From Marinomonas foliarum (GTDB taxonomy: Bacteria; Pseudomonadota; Gammaproteobacteria; Pseudomonadales; Marinomonadaceae), in contig NZ_QPJQ01000012.1 of assembly GCF_003337275.1 (NCBI RefSeq), positions 35,314 to 99,313 on the forward strand: a stretch of DNA of 64,000 bases, given 5' to 3'. Positions 18,148 through 26,825 of this stretch are shown piece by piece. Made by a program: the position numbers and the translations under genes. Within the stretch, counting starts at the first letter, position 1. Each line of letters starts with the position of its first letter. Below the pieces are notes generated by a model. It worked only from the letters and a program-made list of their open reading frames with translations, was not told the DNA's origin and did not search any database.

Positions 18148-19284
18148 ATGGATTACGAATTATTAAAAGTGATTTGGTGGGTGTTGATCGGTGTTCTACT
18201 GATTGGCTTCTCCGTGACAGACGGTTTTGACATGGGCGTTGGTAGCTTGTTGAAAGTGATCGGTGGTACGGATTCAGAACGCCGTATCATGATCAACTCG
18301 ATTGCGCCTCACTGGGACGGCAACCAAGTTTGGTTTATTACAGCAGGCGGTGCGTTATTTGCTGCTTGGCCTGTGGTGTATGCGACAGCCTTCTCTGGTT
18401 TCTACTTTGCCATGTTGTTGGTATTGGCGGCGCTATTCTTTCGCCCAATTGGTTTTGACTACCGTTCGAAACTGGAAAATACCAAATGGCGTACAAGCTG
18501 GGACTGGGGTATCACTTTTGGTTCGGCTGTTCCGCCAATCATTTTCGGTGTAGCGTTTGGTAACTTATTACAAGGCGTGCCGTTCGAATTTGATCAATAC
18601 ATGCGTGCCACTTACACCGGTTCTTTCTTTGCTCTGCTAAACCCATTTGCGATTCTTTGTGGTTTGGTCAGCTTGTTAATGCTAATGACGCAAGGCGGTG
18701 CTTGGTTACAAATGAAGACAGATGATGCGCTACTTGAAAAAGCCAGTCGCATCACTGCAATTACCGGTGCATTAGCTGCTGTGTTGTTCATCTTGGCGGG
18801 TGTGTGGTTGGCTTATGGTATTGATGGTTATGTTTTGACCAGCGCTATCGATGGCAATGCAGTGGTAACACCTTTGATGAAAACAGCCGAAGTTCAAGCT
18901 GGTGCTTGGTTGGCTAACTATGACAAAGTGCCTGCACTTATGTTGGCTCCGCTTATCGGTATTGCAGGCATGTTGTTCGCAGCACTGACTGCCGTGCTGA
19001 GAAAAGGCGCCTTGTCTTTCTTGAGTTCCTCTTTGGGTATTGCCGGCATTATTGTTACAGCGGGTGGGTCAATGTTCCCATTCTTGATGCCGTCTTCAAG
19101 TTTTCCAAACATGAGTTTGACTATGTGGGATGCGACATCTAGTGAAAACACCATGATGATTATGTTTGTGGTGGCTTGTATCTTCGTACCGATTGTTCTG
19201 GCTTACACGTTATGGAACTACTTTGTGATGTATGGTCGTCTGACTAAGAAACACATCGAAGAAAACAATCATTCACTTTACTAG
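18148..19284 (+). CDS. cydB: Cytochrome bd ubiquinol oxidase subunit II
   Basis: 378 residues (E. coli 379), second structural subunit with nine membrane helices. Visible family blocks are VTDGFDMGVGSLL, HWDGNQVWFITAGGALFAAWP and SFFALLNPFAILCGL, and the C-terminal LTMWDATSSENTMMIM. It needs CydA and CydX for a stable complex. cydA, cydB and cydX are read as one unit. Confidence 0.97.
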   Translation: MDYELLKVIWWVLIGVLLIGFSVTDGFDMGVGSLLKVIGGTDSERRIMINSIAPHWDGNQVWFITAGGALFAAWPVVYATAFSGFYFAMLLVLAALFFRPIGFDYRSKLENTKWRTSWDWGITFGSAVPPIIFGVAFGNLLQGVPFEFDQYMRATYTGSFFALLNPFAILCGLVSLLMLMTQGGAWLQMKTDDALLEKASRITAITGALAAVLFILAGVWLAYGIDGYVLTSAIDGNAVVTPLMKTAEVQAGAWLANYDKVPALMLAPLIGIAGMLFAALTAVLRKGALSFLSSSLGIAGIIVTAGGSMFPFLMPSSSFPNMSLTMWDATSSENTMMIMFVVACIFVPIVLAYTLWNYFVMYGRLTKKHIEENNHSLY

Positions 19285-19345
19285 TCATTGATATAGAAGA
19301 TAGAGCGCTTTGGGCTCTGTCTTCTAGCAATAAGAGGAATAAGTT

Positions 19346-19456
19346 ATGTGGTATTTTGCTTGGGTTCTAGGCGTATTGTTAGCCTGTTCGTTCGGTATTG
19401 TTAATGCCGTATGGTTAGAATTTAGCGGCTACGAAGGTGAAGAGGAGCAGAAGTAA
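19346..19456 (+). CDS. cydX: Cytochrome bd accessory subunit CydX
   Basis: A 36-residue single-span membrane protein, easy to miss by length. It begins MWYFAWVLGVLLACSFG, with the family-conserved W-YF-W-LG start, and ends in an acidic tail EGEEEQK. The start has an AAGAGGAAT site. CydX stabilises the haem b595/d site of CydAB. It is placed as expected, directly after cydB; the next gene, cydD, starts 5 bp after its stop. Confidence 0.93.
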   Translation: MWYFAWVLGVLLACSFGIVNAVWLEFSGYEGEEEQK

Positions 19457-19461
19457 ACCCA

Positions 19462-21237
19462 ATGAAACAGCACAAGGAAACAAAAAAGGCGCGTCGAGCT
19501 GGCCGAGTGAAAACATCTGAAGGTGTATTTTTAGATGAACTAGCCAGTCAGCAATCATCAAAGTATCGAATTGCTCAAGGCTTTGGTGTGTTGTTTGCAG
19601 TGTCTTTGGTGTTGCAAGCTTGGGCGTTAGCGAATGTGTTTTCAGACATGGCGCTACACCAGTCTTTTTCCTTGTCTCTTTTAGTCTTGGGGTTATTTGC
19701 TCTATTACTACGTGCCTTGGCGAACTTTGGCCGAGAACGTATTTGCACCAGCGCAAGCCGTGATATTCGTTACGGCTTGCGACGTAAATTGGTGTCGCAT
19801 CTGACAAACCTTGGGCCAGCGCGCCTAAGAATAGAAGAGGATGCGGCGCTTTCTACTCGTGTTTACGAACAAGTAGATGCGTTAGACGATTTCTTTAGTC
19901 GCTATAAACCGCAAGTGTTTATGGTGACCCTAATTCCTTGTGTGATCCTACTGTCTGTTGTTTCTATTTCTTGGATCGCCTTCTTTGTTTTCATGATGAC
20001 CGCGCCTTTGGTCATTATCTTCATGATCTTTGTGGGTCATAAAGCCGCGCAAGCCAACCGTCGTCAATTCAATGTCTTGGCCATGTTGTCCAATCAGTTC
20101 ATGGACTTAAGCCAAGGCTTATCAGAACTCAAACGCCTTAACAGAACTGGCGAAGCACGCGAGCGTTTGTCCGACAGTGCTACTTCATACCAAAAGACAA
20201 CCATGGGGGTTTTGGTATTAGCGTTTTTATCAACGGCTACGTTAGAACTTTTCGCGTCATTGTCTATCGCCATGATTGCCTTGTATTTAGGGCTTGGCTT
20301 ATTAGAAATCTTACCATGGCAAGTGGGCAGCTCCCCCGTTACCTTGACGCAAGCTATGTTTCTTTTGTTGCTTGCGCCGGAATTTTATTTGCCGCTACGT
20401 CAGCTTGGTAATGACTACCATGCGAAACAAAAAGCCGAAGCCGCCGCGACGGATTTGTTAGATATCCTACAAACACCAGTGCATGCATCCACTTCACACC
20501 AAGAGAACACTGGATTAGCTTTTTTAAATACGTTGAAATCTATTCAATTCAAAGACTTGAGCTGGCAGGAAGAGGGGCGTTATCGACTCGCGCCAATTAC
20601 GGCCAATATTGCCCAGGGCGAACGAGTTTGGCTGAGTGGTGAATCGGGAGTGGGTAAATCCAGTCTATTGCATTTGTTACTAGGTTTTGAAGAAGGCTTT
20701 GATGGGCAGTGCTTGATCAATGGTCAGCCATTCTCAGAATTAAACTTGGCTTCTTGGCGAGCCAAACTGGCTTGGTTGCCACAAACACCGGAATGGGTAA
20801 ACGGCAGCATTCGTCGTAATTTACTCTTAGGGCTGGGTGGCAAAGAGGGCGCAGGGCTACCACATGAAGAAGAGATACAAACAGCGCTCATAAAAAGCCA
20901 GTGCGACGAATTTATACAGCTGCTTCCCGACGGGTTAGATACCAAACTAACCGAATTAGGAGCAGGGCTTTCTGGCGGGCAAATGCAGCGACTTTCTATT
21001 GGCAGAGCCTTATTATCAAAAGCCGATTTATGGTTACTCGACGAGCCTTGCTCTGGCTTGGATAACGACACAGCACAGGCGGTACTCGACACACTTAAAA
21101 CCGCATCTCAAGGCAAAACCCTATTGATCGTCAGCCATGATACACATCCGATTGCATGGGCAGACAAACATTGGGCACTAACAAAAGGAGGTTTGCATGA
21201 GCATTTACGCAAAGAAAACCACGAAGTTATCGCTTAA
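19462..21237 (+). CDS. cydD: Thiol reductant ABC exporter subunit CydD
   Basis: 591 residues, an ABC half-transporter with N-terminal membrane domain and C-terminal ATPase. With CydC it exports glutathione/cysteine to the periplasm and is needed for cytochrome bd assembly. Walker A is SGESGVGKSSLLH (about residue 390), the signature LSGGQMQRLSIGRALL and Walker B LWLLDEPCSGLD. Its last 41 bp overlap the start of cydC. Confidence 0.93.
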   Translation: MKQHKETKKARRAGRVKTSEGVFLDELASQQSSKYRIAQGFGVLFAVSLVLQAWALANVFSDMALHQSFSLSLLVLGLFALLLRALANFGRERICTSASRDIRYGLRRKLVSHLTNLGPARLRIEEDAALSTRVYEQVDALDDFFSRYKPQVFMVTLIPCVILLSVVSISWIAFFVFMMTAPLVIIFMIFVGHKAAQANRRQFNVLAMLSNQFMDLSQGLSELKRLNRTGEARERLSDSATSYQKTTMGVLVLAFLSTATLELFASLSIAMIALYLGLGLLEILPWQVGSSPVTLTQAMFLLLLAPEFYLPLRQLGNDYHAKQKAEAAATDLLDILQTPVHASTSHQENTGLAFLNTLKSIQFKDLSWQEEGRYRLAPITANIAQGERVWLSGESGVGKSSLLHLLLGFEEGFDGQCLINGQPFSELNLASWRAKLAWLPQTPEWVNGSIRRNLLLGLGGKEGAGLPHEEEIQTALIKSQCDEFIQLLPDGLDTKLTELGAGLSGGQMQRLSIGRALLSKADLWLLDEPCSGLDNDTAQAVLDTLKTASQGKTLLIVSHDTHPIAWADKHWALTKGGLHEHLRKENHEVIA

Positions 21238-22864
21238 GCGCCTTTTATTAGCCAATCCTTGGGGCTTTGTTATTCCTCTGTTGACTGGTGTGGCTGCCAC
21301 CTTAGCGGGTGTTGGGCTATTGGGGCTTTCTGGTTGGTTCATCTCCGCGGCAGGCTTGGCAACAGCGTTGGGCGGTGCATTGGTGTTTAACTACTTAACA
21401 CCCGGCGCCATTGTTCGAGGGCTTGCGATCCTCAGAACCGCAGGCCGCTATGGCGAACAAGTCACAGCGCATAATCACCTGTTGGGGTTACTGCGCACTT
21501 TGCGCCTTTGGGTGTGGGATCAGCGAGTTGCCAAAGATGCTGCGAACCTTCATCAACAAAGCCGTGGCGACTTGCTACAGCGCCTAGTCAGCGACTTGGA
21601 TCAAATTATTCGCTGGCCCTTGGTGGTGTTTTTACCTTGGGTGTATGCTGTATTAGCTTATGTTGGCGTGGCGATTTTGGCCTATTTCATTCTGCCAGCT
21701 TTGTTGTGGCCGTTATTGATTGCTGCAGTGTTACATGTCTTGGTGGTGCCTTATGTTTGTGGACACTTCGCCAGCCATGCAGTGCATGTAGGTCAAATAT
21801 TGGGTGTACATCGTCGTAGCCGCTTTGTTAGTTTTTTTTCGGCACTGATTACCTTAACCATTCGAGGCCACTGGGAAGACTACGCACAGCGTCTTGATCA
21901 ACTGGATGAACGCCAACGCAGAACCGAAATCCGTATTCAACAAGCAGTGAGCCTTGGGCGATTATTGTCTTATGGTGTGACCATCTTACTCATCGCCAGC
22001 AGCTTCTATTTACTCAGTGCCTTTACCCCAGAAACCCAACGCTGGACCTTAATAGATGGCGTGCAGGGCACTTGGGTTGTCGGTTTTTCTTTAGCTTTGT
22101 TAGCCGTAAATGAACTGGTCTTGCCCTTGGTGCAATCCTTCGTCGCCCAAGGCCAGTCGCAAGTTGGTCTACGTCGACTCAACCAGCTTCACCACGATAC
22201 TGAGCCAATGTCCGAAAAGACGATCCCACAGATCGAGCAACTTTTGTTTAAACAATGGCGCGGCTATCACGCTCCTAGTGGTTTGGGCAGCCAAGTTACT
22301 GATATTAAAGTAAACCATGGTGAATTTGTTTGGATCCGAGGCGCAAGTGGCTCAGGCAAATCCACCTTACTCACCTCCATTGCCGGTGACTGTTTATCCA
22401 CTGGCGACGCCTTTATTAATGACGAGAAATACTCTGTATACAACAACCCAACGTATCAAGCACAACTAAGCTACTTGCCACAATCGCCGTATGTTTTCCA
22501 ACAAAGCATCGCCGCGAACTTACTGCTTGGCAAACCTAACGCCAGCGACGACGAACTCTGGTCTGTATTAGAAGCCGTCGCCCTAGCCGAATGGGCACGC
22601 AACCTACCCAATGGTCTAGAAACCTTACTCAGTTCCCAAGGCCGCAACCTTTCAGGAGGACAGCGCAAACGCCTCGCCTTAGCACGCCTGCTGCTAAGAC
22701 AGTCTCCCGTCTTACTGCTAGACGAACCATTCGACGGACTCGACAAAGCCACCATAGAAACGATTTGTCACTCGCTACAGAATGACTACAAACCAGATAT
22801 CCTAATCCTTGTCAGTCACGTTGGAAGTCGCCTCGGCAACAACGCCAGAGTTATAGAGCTGTAG
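21197..22864 (+). CDS. cydC: Thiol reductant ABC exporter subunit CydC
   Basis: 555 residues, partner half-transporter of CydD. The membrane domain begins with the family-typical TLAGVGLLGLSGWFISAAGLA. Walker A is RGASGSGKSTLLT (about 382), the signature NLSGGQRKRLALARLL and Walker B PVLLLDEPFDGLD. The start lies inside cydD, so the two are probably translationally coupled. It closes the cytochrome bd operon; no hairpin terminator was seen directly after. Confidence 0.93.
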   Translation: MSIYAKKTTKLSLKRLLLANPWGFVIPLLTGVAATLAGVGLLGLSGWFISAAGLATALGGALVFNYLTPGAIVRGLAILRTAGRYGEQVTAHNHLLGLLRTLRLWVWDQRVAKDAANLHQQSRGDLLQRLVSDLDQIIRWPLVVFLPWVYAVLAYVGVAILAYFILPALLWPLLIAAVLHVLVVPYVCGHFASHAVHVGQILGVHRRSRFVSFFSALITLTIRGHWEDYAQRLDQLDERQRRTEIRIQQAVSLGRLLSYGVTILLIASSFYLLSAFTPETQRWTLIDGVQGTWVVGFSLALLAVNELVLPLVQSFVAQGQSQVGLRRLNQLHHDTEPMSEKTIPQIEQLLFKQWRGYHAPSGLGSQVTDIKVNHGEFVWIRGASGSGKSTLLTSIAGDCLSTGDAFINDEKYSVYNNPTYQAQLSYLPQSPYVFQQSIAANLLLGKPNASDDELWSVLEAVALAEWARNLPNGLETLLSSQGRNLSGGQRKRLALARLLLRQSPVLLLDEPFDGLDKATIETICHSLQNDYKPDILILVSHVGSRLGNNARVIEL

Positions 22865-23208
22865 CCCTATGACTCCCTAGCTAATTGTAGGGCATCATGA
22901 GCGCAGCGTGATGTGCCGCTGAAAGCGAAGCTTTCATTGTAGGTTGCGGCTTAAGCCTGATGCGGAGTTCATGTTCCATTCAAACGCTTTGTATTCCCAA
23001 CCTTTTTTCCGCACTTTAATTCAGGGAGAAGCTGAGCGGGTAACTTTTGCCAATCGATGCAACGCTTTCATTGAAAGCAAAGCTTTCATTATTGACACTT
23101 AATCCCCCGCGTAGACACGTCATTTCCCACAAGGGGACAAGCGCCCGCGAAGGCGGGAATCAAGCACTTATGGTCTAGAGTTGGTGCTCTTTGAAGTTGA
23201 ATTGATTT
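22865..23208. other. Gene-free junction with small dispersed repeats
   Basis: No gene seen. Two short patches recur near 60 kb: 22887-22940 (GTAGGGC... to AAGCTTTCATTGT, compare 60151-60210) and 23009-23051 (TTTAATTCAGG, GCTGAGCGGGTAACTTTTG; compare 59862-59904). A CGCGAAGGCGGGAATC stretch near 23147 is a dispersed-repeat type common in marine gammaproteobacteria. Confidence 0.6.
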
Positions 23209-23540
23209 CATTTTTGGATGAAAGTTAAAGCGTAATTTATGGGGGCATATACAGTTTATTTTTTAAAGTGAACTTTAATTGCGCGTTTAGCTATTTTAAA
23301 TAAACCAGTTGTGCGCGTTTTGTACTGGAGGTAAGTGAGAAAGTCCTCTAATATCAATGAATAAGGATTCGTAGAGCTAAAATAACGCGCTGTGGATAAA
23401 AGGAATAACACGCATGCTCGTTTTTCTTGGTTTAGACTTTGTTGATATCCATATTAATGTTTTTAAAGTCAGTAATTTATAGAGACATTAAGAAGATTTT
23501 AAAGATGTGTAAATGCGCATGCGCACTATTAAACTGTTAG
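23209..23540 (+). repeat. Integron-type leader repeat, copy 1
   Basis: Non-coding stretch about 80% alike (by eye) to 60223-60555, with the block TAACGCGCTGTGGATAAAAG and the following GAATAACACGCATGCTCG identical in both. It ends with the palindrome TGCGCATGCGCA at 23514 and then a GTTAG core at 23536, after which the two copies diverge. This is how an attI site or a conserved cassette-array leader would look. No integrase gene was found in it on either strand. Confidence 0.7.
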
Positions 23541-23574
23541 CTGTACAAAGAAAAAATCCAGATTAGGGAAGTTA

Positions 23575-24648
23575 ATGAGCATCATATCTGAAAAATTCAG
23601 CGCAAAAATATCAGCCTTAAAGGTTGAGTTTGAGAGTAATAAAGAGGTTGTTCATCAGGGGGTTAAAGGTGGGTTAAATGAAAGCGAGCTTTCTGATCTA
23701 ATAAGAGAAGTTATTCCAAAGAGATATAAGCTGACAAAAGGGATTATTGAAAACTCAAGGGGAGATCAGTCAAATGAAACAGATATTCTCATCTATGATG
23801 ATGAGATACTTCCTTCATATATGAAAAATGAACTGACCTTTGTCCCTGTCGAAGCTGTGAAGTACAACTTTGAAGTTAAAAGTGGTTTGAATGCAAATGA
23901 ACTAAAAACCACCTTAGCTAAATTTGAAAGGTTTAAAGCTATTGGTGGAGTGTCACCTACCGTACTTTTCTCATTCTCTAGCGATATTGATGGAAGTGAA
24001 CTTAAGCGGTTAAAAAAATACGACAAGAACTTCTTTACCAATCCTGCCATTACCGTTTTATGCACTTCCACTAAAAGTTATTACTTTAAAAGTGTCAGCA
24101 AGCATTATCTTAAAGACTGTATTAGTAATTCAGAGTTTTTAAAGTTGTTTCAGGATGCCTCTGAGCTCGATTTAGATGGTGCAATTGAGGGCATGCGAGA
24201 ATTGATGTCAAACGATGTCGCTTTATCTCAAATGAATCGTTCGCAATTTGCATTATGCATTCAGGGGATGATGCGAATGAATAGTCATTCTGCAGATATT
24301 GATGGCAAAGAGCTAACAATCAATGGACTGAAGTATAGTGATATCACGTTTAATATTCATAAGTGGGTTGGAGTTGAGGTAGATAGTAACGAGGTCGAGC
24401 TATCTTTTCTTTCTGGTGTCTCGAATACATTGTCAAAAGGAAATTTTGGACAGTATTTATTACATTCAGCAGCGCATGAACCCAAGATTTTTGCAGTATG
24501 CTACGAAGATATGTGGGGGAATTTAAGCTGTCAGGATTTCGATGAAAATGGATTGAGCTATGATAGCGATCAGGTTGTATTCAGTTTTCAAACCAGTGAA
24601 GAATCAAGCAAAATATTATTTAATATTTCAGAGAAGGAAAGCAGCTAA
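23575..24648 (+). CDS. Cassette gene, DUF6602-like possible PD-(D/E)XK nuclease
   Basis: 357 residues, soluble. The N-terminal 130 residues follow the DUF6602 pattern: GLNESELSDLIREVIPKRYKLTKG, then NETDILIYDD and VEAVKYNFEVKSGLN. The Asp in TDILIYD and the E-x-K of FEVKS are spaced as in PD-(D/E)XK nucleases, so nuclease activity is plausible but not shown. The C-terminal 200 residues are not recognised. It is AT-rich compared with cydC and stands between the integron leader and an attC site whose R-box contains its stop codon, so it is a cassette. The start at 23575 has an AGGGAA site. A phage-defence role would be speculation. Confidence 0.72.
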   Translation: MSIISEKFSAKISALKVEFESNKEVVHQGVKGGLNESELSDLIREVIPKRYKLTKGIIENSRGDQSNETDILIYDDEILPSYMKNELTFVPVEAVKYNFEVKSGLNANELKTTLAKFERFKAIGGVSPTVLFSFSSDIDGSELKRLKKYDKNFFTNPAITVLCTSTKSYYFKSVSKHYLKDCISNSEFLKLFQDASELDLDGAIEGMRELMSNDVALSQMNRSQFALCIQGMMRMNSHSADIDGKELTINGLKYSDITFNIHKWVGVEVDSNEVELSFLSGVSNTLSKGNFGQYLLHSAAHEPKIFAVCYEDMWGNLSCQDFDENGLSYDSDQVVFSFQTSEESSKILFNISEKESS

Positions 24649-24702
24649 CAAGTCAAATCACGTGGACTTCGCTGCGCTCCGCCGGTGTTTGAGGCGTTAA
24701 CC
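24643..24702 (+). other. attC recombination site of the DUF6602-like cassette
   Basis: 60-bp imperfect palindrome: AGCTAAC at the left, GTTAACC at the right, inner arms AAGTCAAATCA and TGTTTGAGGC pairing, with the central GGACTTCGCTGCGCTCCGCC. It has the same arms as the four attC sites near 62 kb. The G^TT cut point is at 24696. Confidence 0.85.
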
Positions 24703-24716
24703 CTCACTGGAGTCGC

Positions 24717-24824
24717 ATGAAATTATCGTTAATCGCAGCAGTTTCTGAAAATGGTGTAATAGGTTCAGGCTTAGATATACCTTGGTCTGTTAAAGGTGAG
24801 CAGTTGCTGTTTAAAAGGCGATAA
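24717..24824 (+). pseudogene. Truncated dfrA1-type dihydrofolate reductase cassette
   Basis: 35 codons starting 15 bp after the attC site, with a TGGAG ribosome site. The product starts [16 protein letters not shown] and continues [15 protein letters not shown]. That matches the N-terminus of integron-borne trimethoprim-resistant DfrA1-type enzymes (26 of 33 positions against DfrA1 as I remember it). Homology stops after residue 33 with Arg-Arg-stop; the remaining 120-odd residues are missing. The catalytic acid region (near Glu28 in the family) is just present, but the NADPH-binding part is gone, so it cannot be active. 24825-24946 shows no further dfr sequence. Confidence 0.82.
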
Positions 24825-24946
24825 TTGGGGGAAGAGTAAAATTAAATAAATAGAATGGCTACAAACAGATAAGGTAGCGAAAAAATAGCTAGTAAGAATA
24901 GAAGAGGGTGTTTTAATTTTATACTGACCCTCTTTTAAACAAATAA

Positions 24947-26437
24947 TTACCCAGAGATGCTTTCGTGCCAAATGGCGACACGATTGCGGCCTGCATTTTT
25001 AGCTTGATACATAGCCAGATCGGCGTTATGCAGTAGCTCATCAAACGTTTCAGCGTGTTTCAAAGACTCTAAGCCGACGCTAATCGTTGAGAAGTGCAAA
25101 GCGTTTTCGGCACATTGGATTGACTCTTTTTCGACACACTCCCTAAGCTGTTCAGCCACTAAGTACGCCTCTTCTTGGTCAATCATTGGGAGGAGAATTA
25201 CAAACTCTTCACCACCAAAACGGCCGATATGCCCGATGTTCTTGGCACTCAATATGTCACGGCAGACATTTACAACAGCCCTGATCACTCTGTCCCCAAT
25301 CTCATGGCCGTATTGATCGTTAACTTGTTTAAAATTATCAATATCAATCATCAATACGCTAAAGGGCAATCCTTCATCCAGGCATTTTTGATAATCGATT
25401 TGTGCCATTTCCAAAATAGCACGGCGATTATAAGTGCCCGTTAAAGCATCGGTTGTGGCGAGTTTTTTGAGCTCTTTCTCTATCTTTTTTTGCTCTTCAA
25501 TACGTTGCGTTAGCCGTTGCATTTTAAGTCTTGCTCTTTTCCGCAATGCCCAACTAAATAGAACCAATAGAATAGCTACCAAGCCGACTAAAGCGGCGAT
25601 AAAGAGATAGTCCTTTGTGGAAGAGCGATTATTAGATGAATCTAAATTAATCCAATATCGATATATATCCCGCTTCTGCTGTGCGGTAATGCTGTCTAAA
25701 CCTTTTTGCATGATGGACAACAGCGGCGCCCAGTCATCTCGAACTGCAAAACGTAAACTCCATTCAAAACCGGATTCTCCCACAACTTTAAGATTGGTCA
25801 GTCCATTTTTTTCAATGTAGTAGATTGCTGCTGCGTTGGAAGCGACGATCGCATCCGCCGCTCCATAAGAGACCATGCGCAGCCCTGTTTCGATATCAGG
25901 GACGGCTAACGTATCCAGTTGTGGGTATTTTTCTTGTAAATGTTCATAAGATGCATAATTTTGGATGCCGACGACTTTCTTGCCTTCGAGTGCTTCGATG
26001 CCTTCTCCAACAAACTCACTGCGGACAATAATTACGGCCGGCAGGCGTATATAAGGCCTAGTAAACTGCATATATTCGCTGCGTTCTGCGGTTTTCTCTG
26101 CGGCACCCCACATATCAACTCTACGTGCGCGTCCTTCAGCTACCACAGTTGTCCAGTCAGGAAACTGCACAATTTCTAGCTTTAACCCCAAGTCAAATTG
26201 CTGATCTATTATTTGAATAAAATCAGCTGTAATACCTTGGTATTCATTGTTTTCATTGAAAAATTCAACTGGAGGATAATTGGGTGCGGGAGCAAAACGA
26301 ATAACAGGCTGATCTGCCAACCACTGCCGTTCTTCGGGCGTTAATATATCTTGTCCATACAGCATCCCAGCCACACTGAATAGAAGCAGATATAAACCGC
26401 CGAACAAGCTTCTAGTCAAAAATGGACTTCTCTTCAT
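24947..26437 (-). CDS. Diguanylate cyclase with periplasmic solute-binding sensor
   Basis: About 496 residues. The signal/anchor is followed by a bacterial extracellular solute-binding family 3 domain (about 40-260; IRFAPAPNYPPVEFF, LEGKKVVGIQNYASYEHLQ). Then come one membrane helix (YLFIAALVGLVAILLVLFSWAL), a short coiled linker and a GGDEF domain with active GRFGGEEFVILL. The RxxD inhibitory site five residues before GGEEF is absent (KNIGHIG). It likely makes c-di-GMP in response to an amino acid-like ligand. The ATG at 26437 has an AAGGAT site and is preferred to 26470. Confidence 0.9.
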   Translation of the reverse strand: MKRSPFLTRSLFGGLYLLLFSVAGMLYGQDILTPEERQWLADQPVIRFAPAPNYPPVEFFNENNEYQGITADFIQIIDQQFDLGLKLEIVQFPDWTTVVAEGRARRVDMWGAAEKTAERSEYMQFTRPYIRLPAVIIVRSEFVGEGIEALEGKKVVGIQNYASYEHLQEKYPQLDTLAVPDIETGLRMVSYGAADAIVASNAAAIYYIEKNGLTNLKVVGESGFEWSLRFAVRDDWAPLLSIMQKGLDSITAQQKRDIYRYWINLDSSNNRSSTKDYLFIAALVGLVAILLVLFSWALRKRARLKMQRLTQRIEEQKKIEKELKKLATTDALTGTYNRRAILEMAQIDYQKCLDEGLPFSVLMIDIDNFKQVNDQYGHEIGDRVIRAVVNVCRDILSAKNIGHIGRFGGEEFVILLPMIDQEEAYLVAEQLRECVEKESIQCAENALHFSTISVGLESLKHAETFDELLHNADLAMYQAKNAGRNRVAIWHESISG

Positions 26438-26779
26438 AACATCCTTATGAATAAGGCATCTACGGGCCAAGATACGAGTATTGAATTACTGTTTCTTATA
26501 CTAATTCAATGATCCCTCATTGACCATCCCAGAAATGCTAATTTAAAAGTGGACAGTTTAATCCAATGGAAATTCATCGAAGAATTAGGGTCAGAGTCAA
26601 ATTAAATACTTATAAAGTGTAGCCTTGTAGTCTGACAGCGCTACCACCGTCAAAATTCCCCACAAACCCAGATAGGGTAAGCCTTAAGAGCACGAAAAGC
26701 TCTATTAACAGACGTAGAGCTTTTTCCTGATTCTCTCTATTAACTAACTCCCATTTCCCACAATTACATTGACTTTCTT
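26438..26779. other. Intergenic region upstream of the azlCD regulator
   Basis: No gene seen. An imperfect hairpin, AGAGC...AAAAGCTCT, lies near 26690-26705. AGGGTCAGAGTCAAATTAAA near 26586 and AAAGTGGACAG near 26548 resemble sequences next to mobile elements, but no ORF supports this. TTGACT at 26769-26774 could be a -35 box, with TATAGA at 26790 as -10 (15-bp spacer) inside the palindrome. Confidence 0.45.
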
Positions 26780-26815
26780 TTGTTCTTTATATAGAACGTT
26801 CTATATAAAGAACAA
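26780..26815. promoter_or_regulatory. 36-bp perfect palindrome, likely operator
   Basis: TTGTTCTTTATATAGAAC followed by its exact reverse complement, no spacer and no mismatch. It ends 10 bp before the start of the XRE-cupin gene and overlaps the proposed -10 box. Each half contains a smaller inverted repeat GTTC...GAAC. It is best explained as an autoregulatory operator. Confidence 0.75.
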
Positions 26816-26825
26816 TGTTGGAATC

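Noticed and set aside
23209..23540. Possible remnant of intI in the leader
   Set aside because: Both strands were read; no integrase motif or long open frame was found, only a short minus-strand frame of about 39 codons.
26520..26600. Sequences resembling mobile-element ends (GTGGACAG, GGGTCAGAGTC)
   Set aside because: No transposase or matching second end; too short to support an element.
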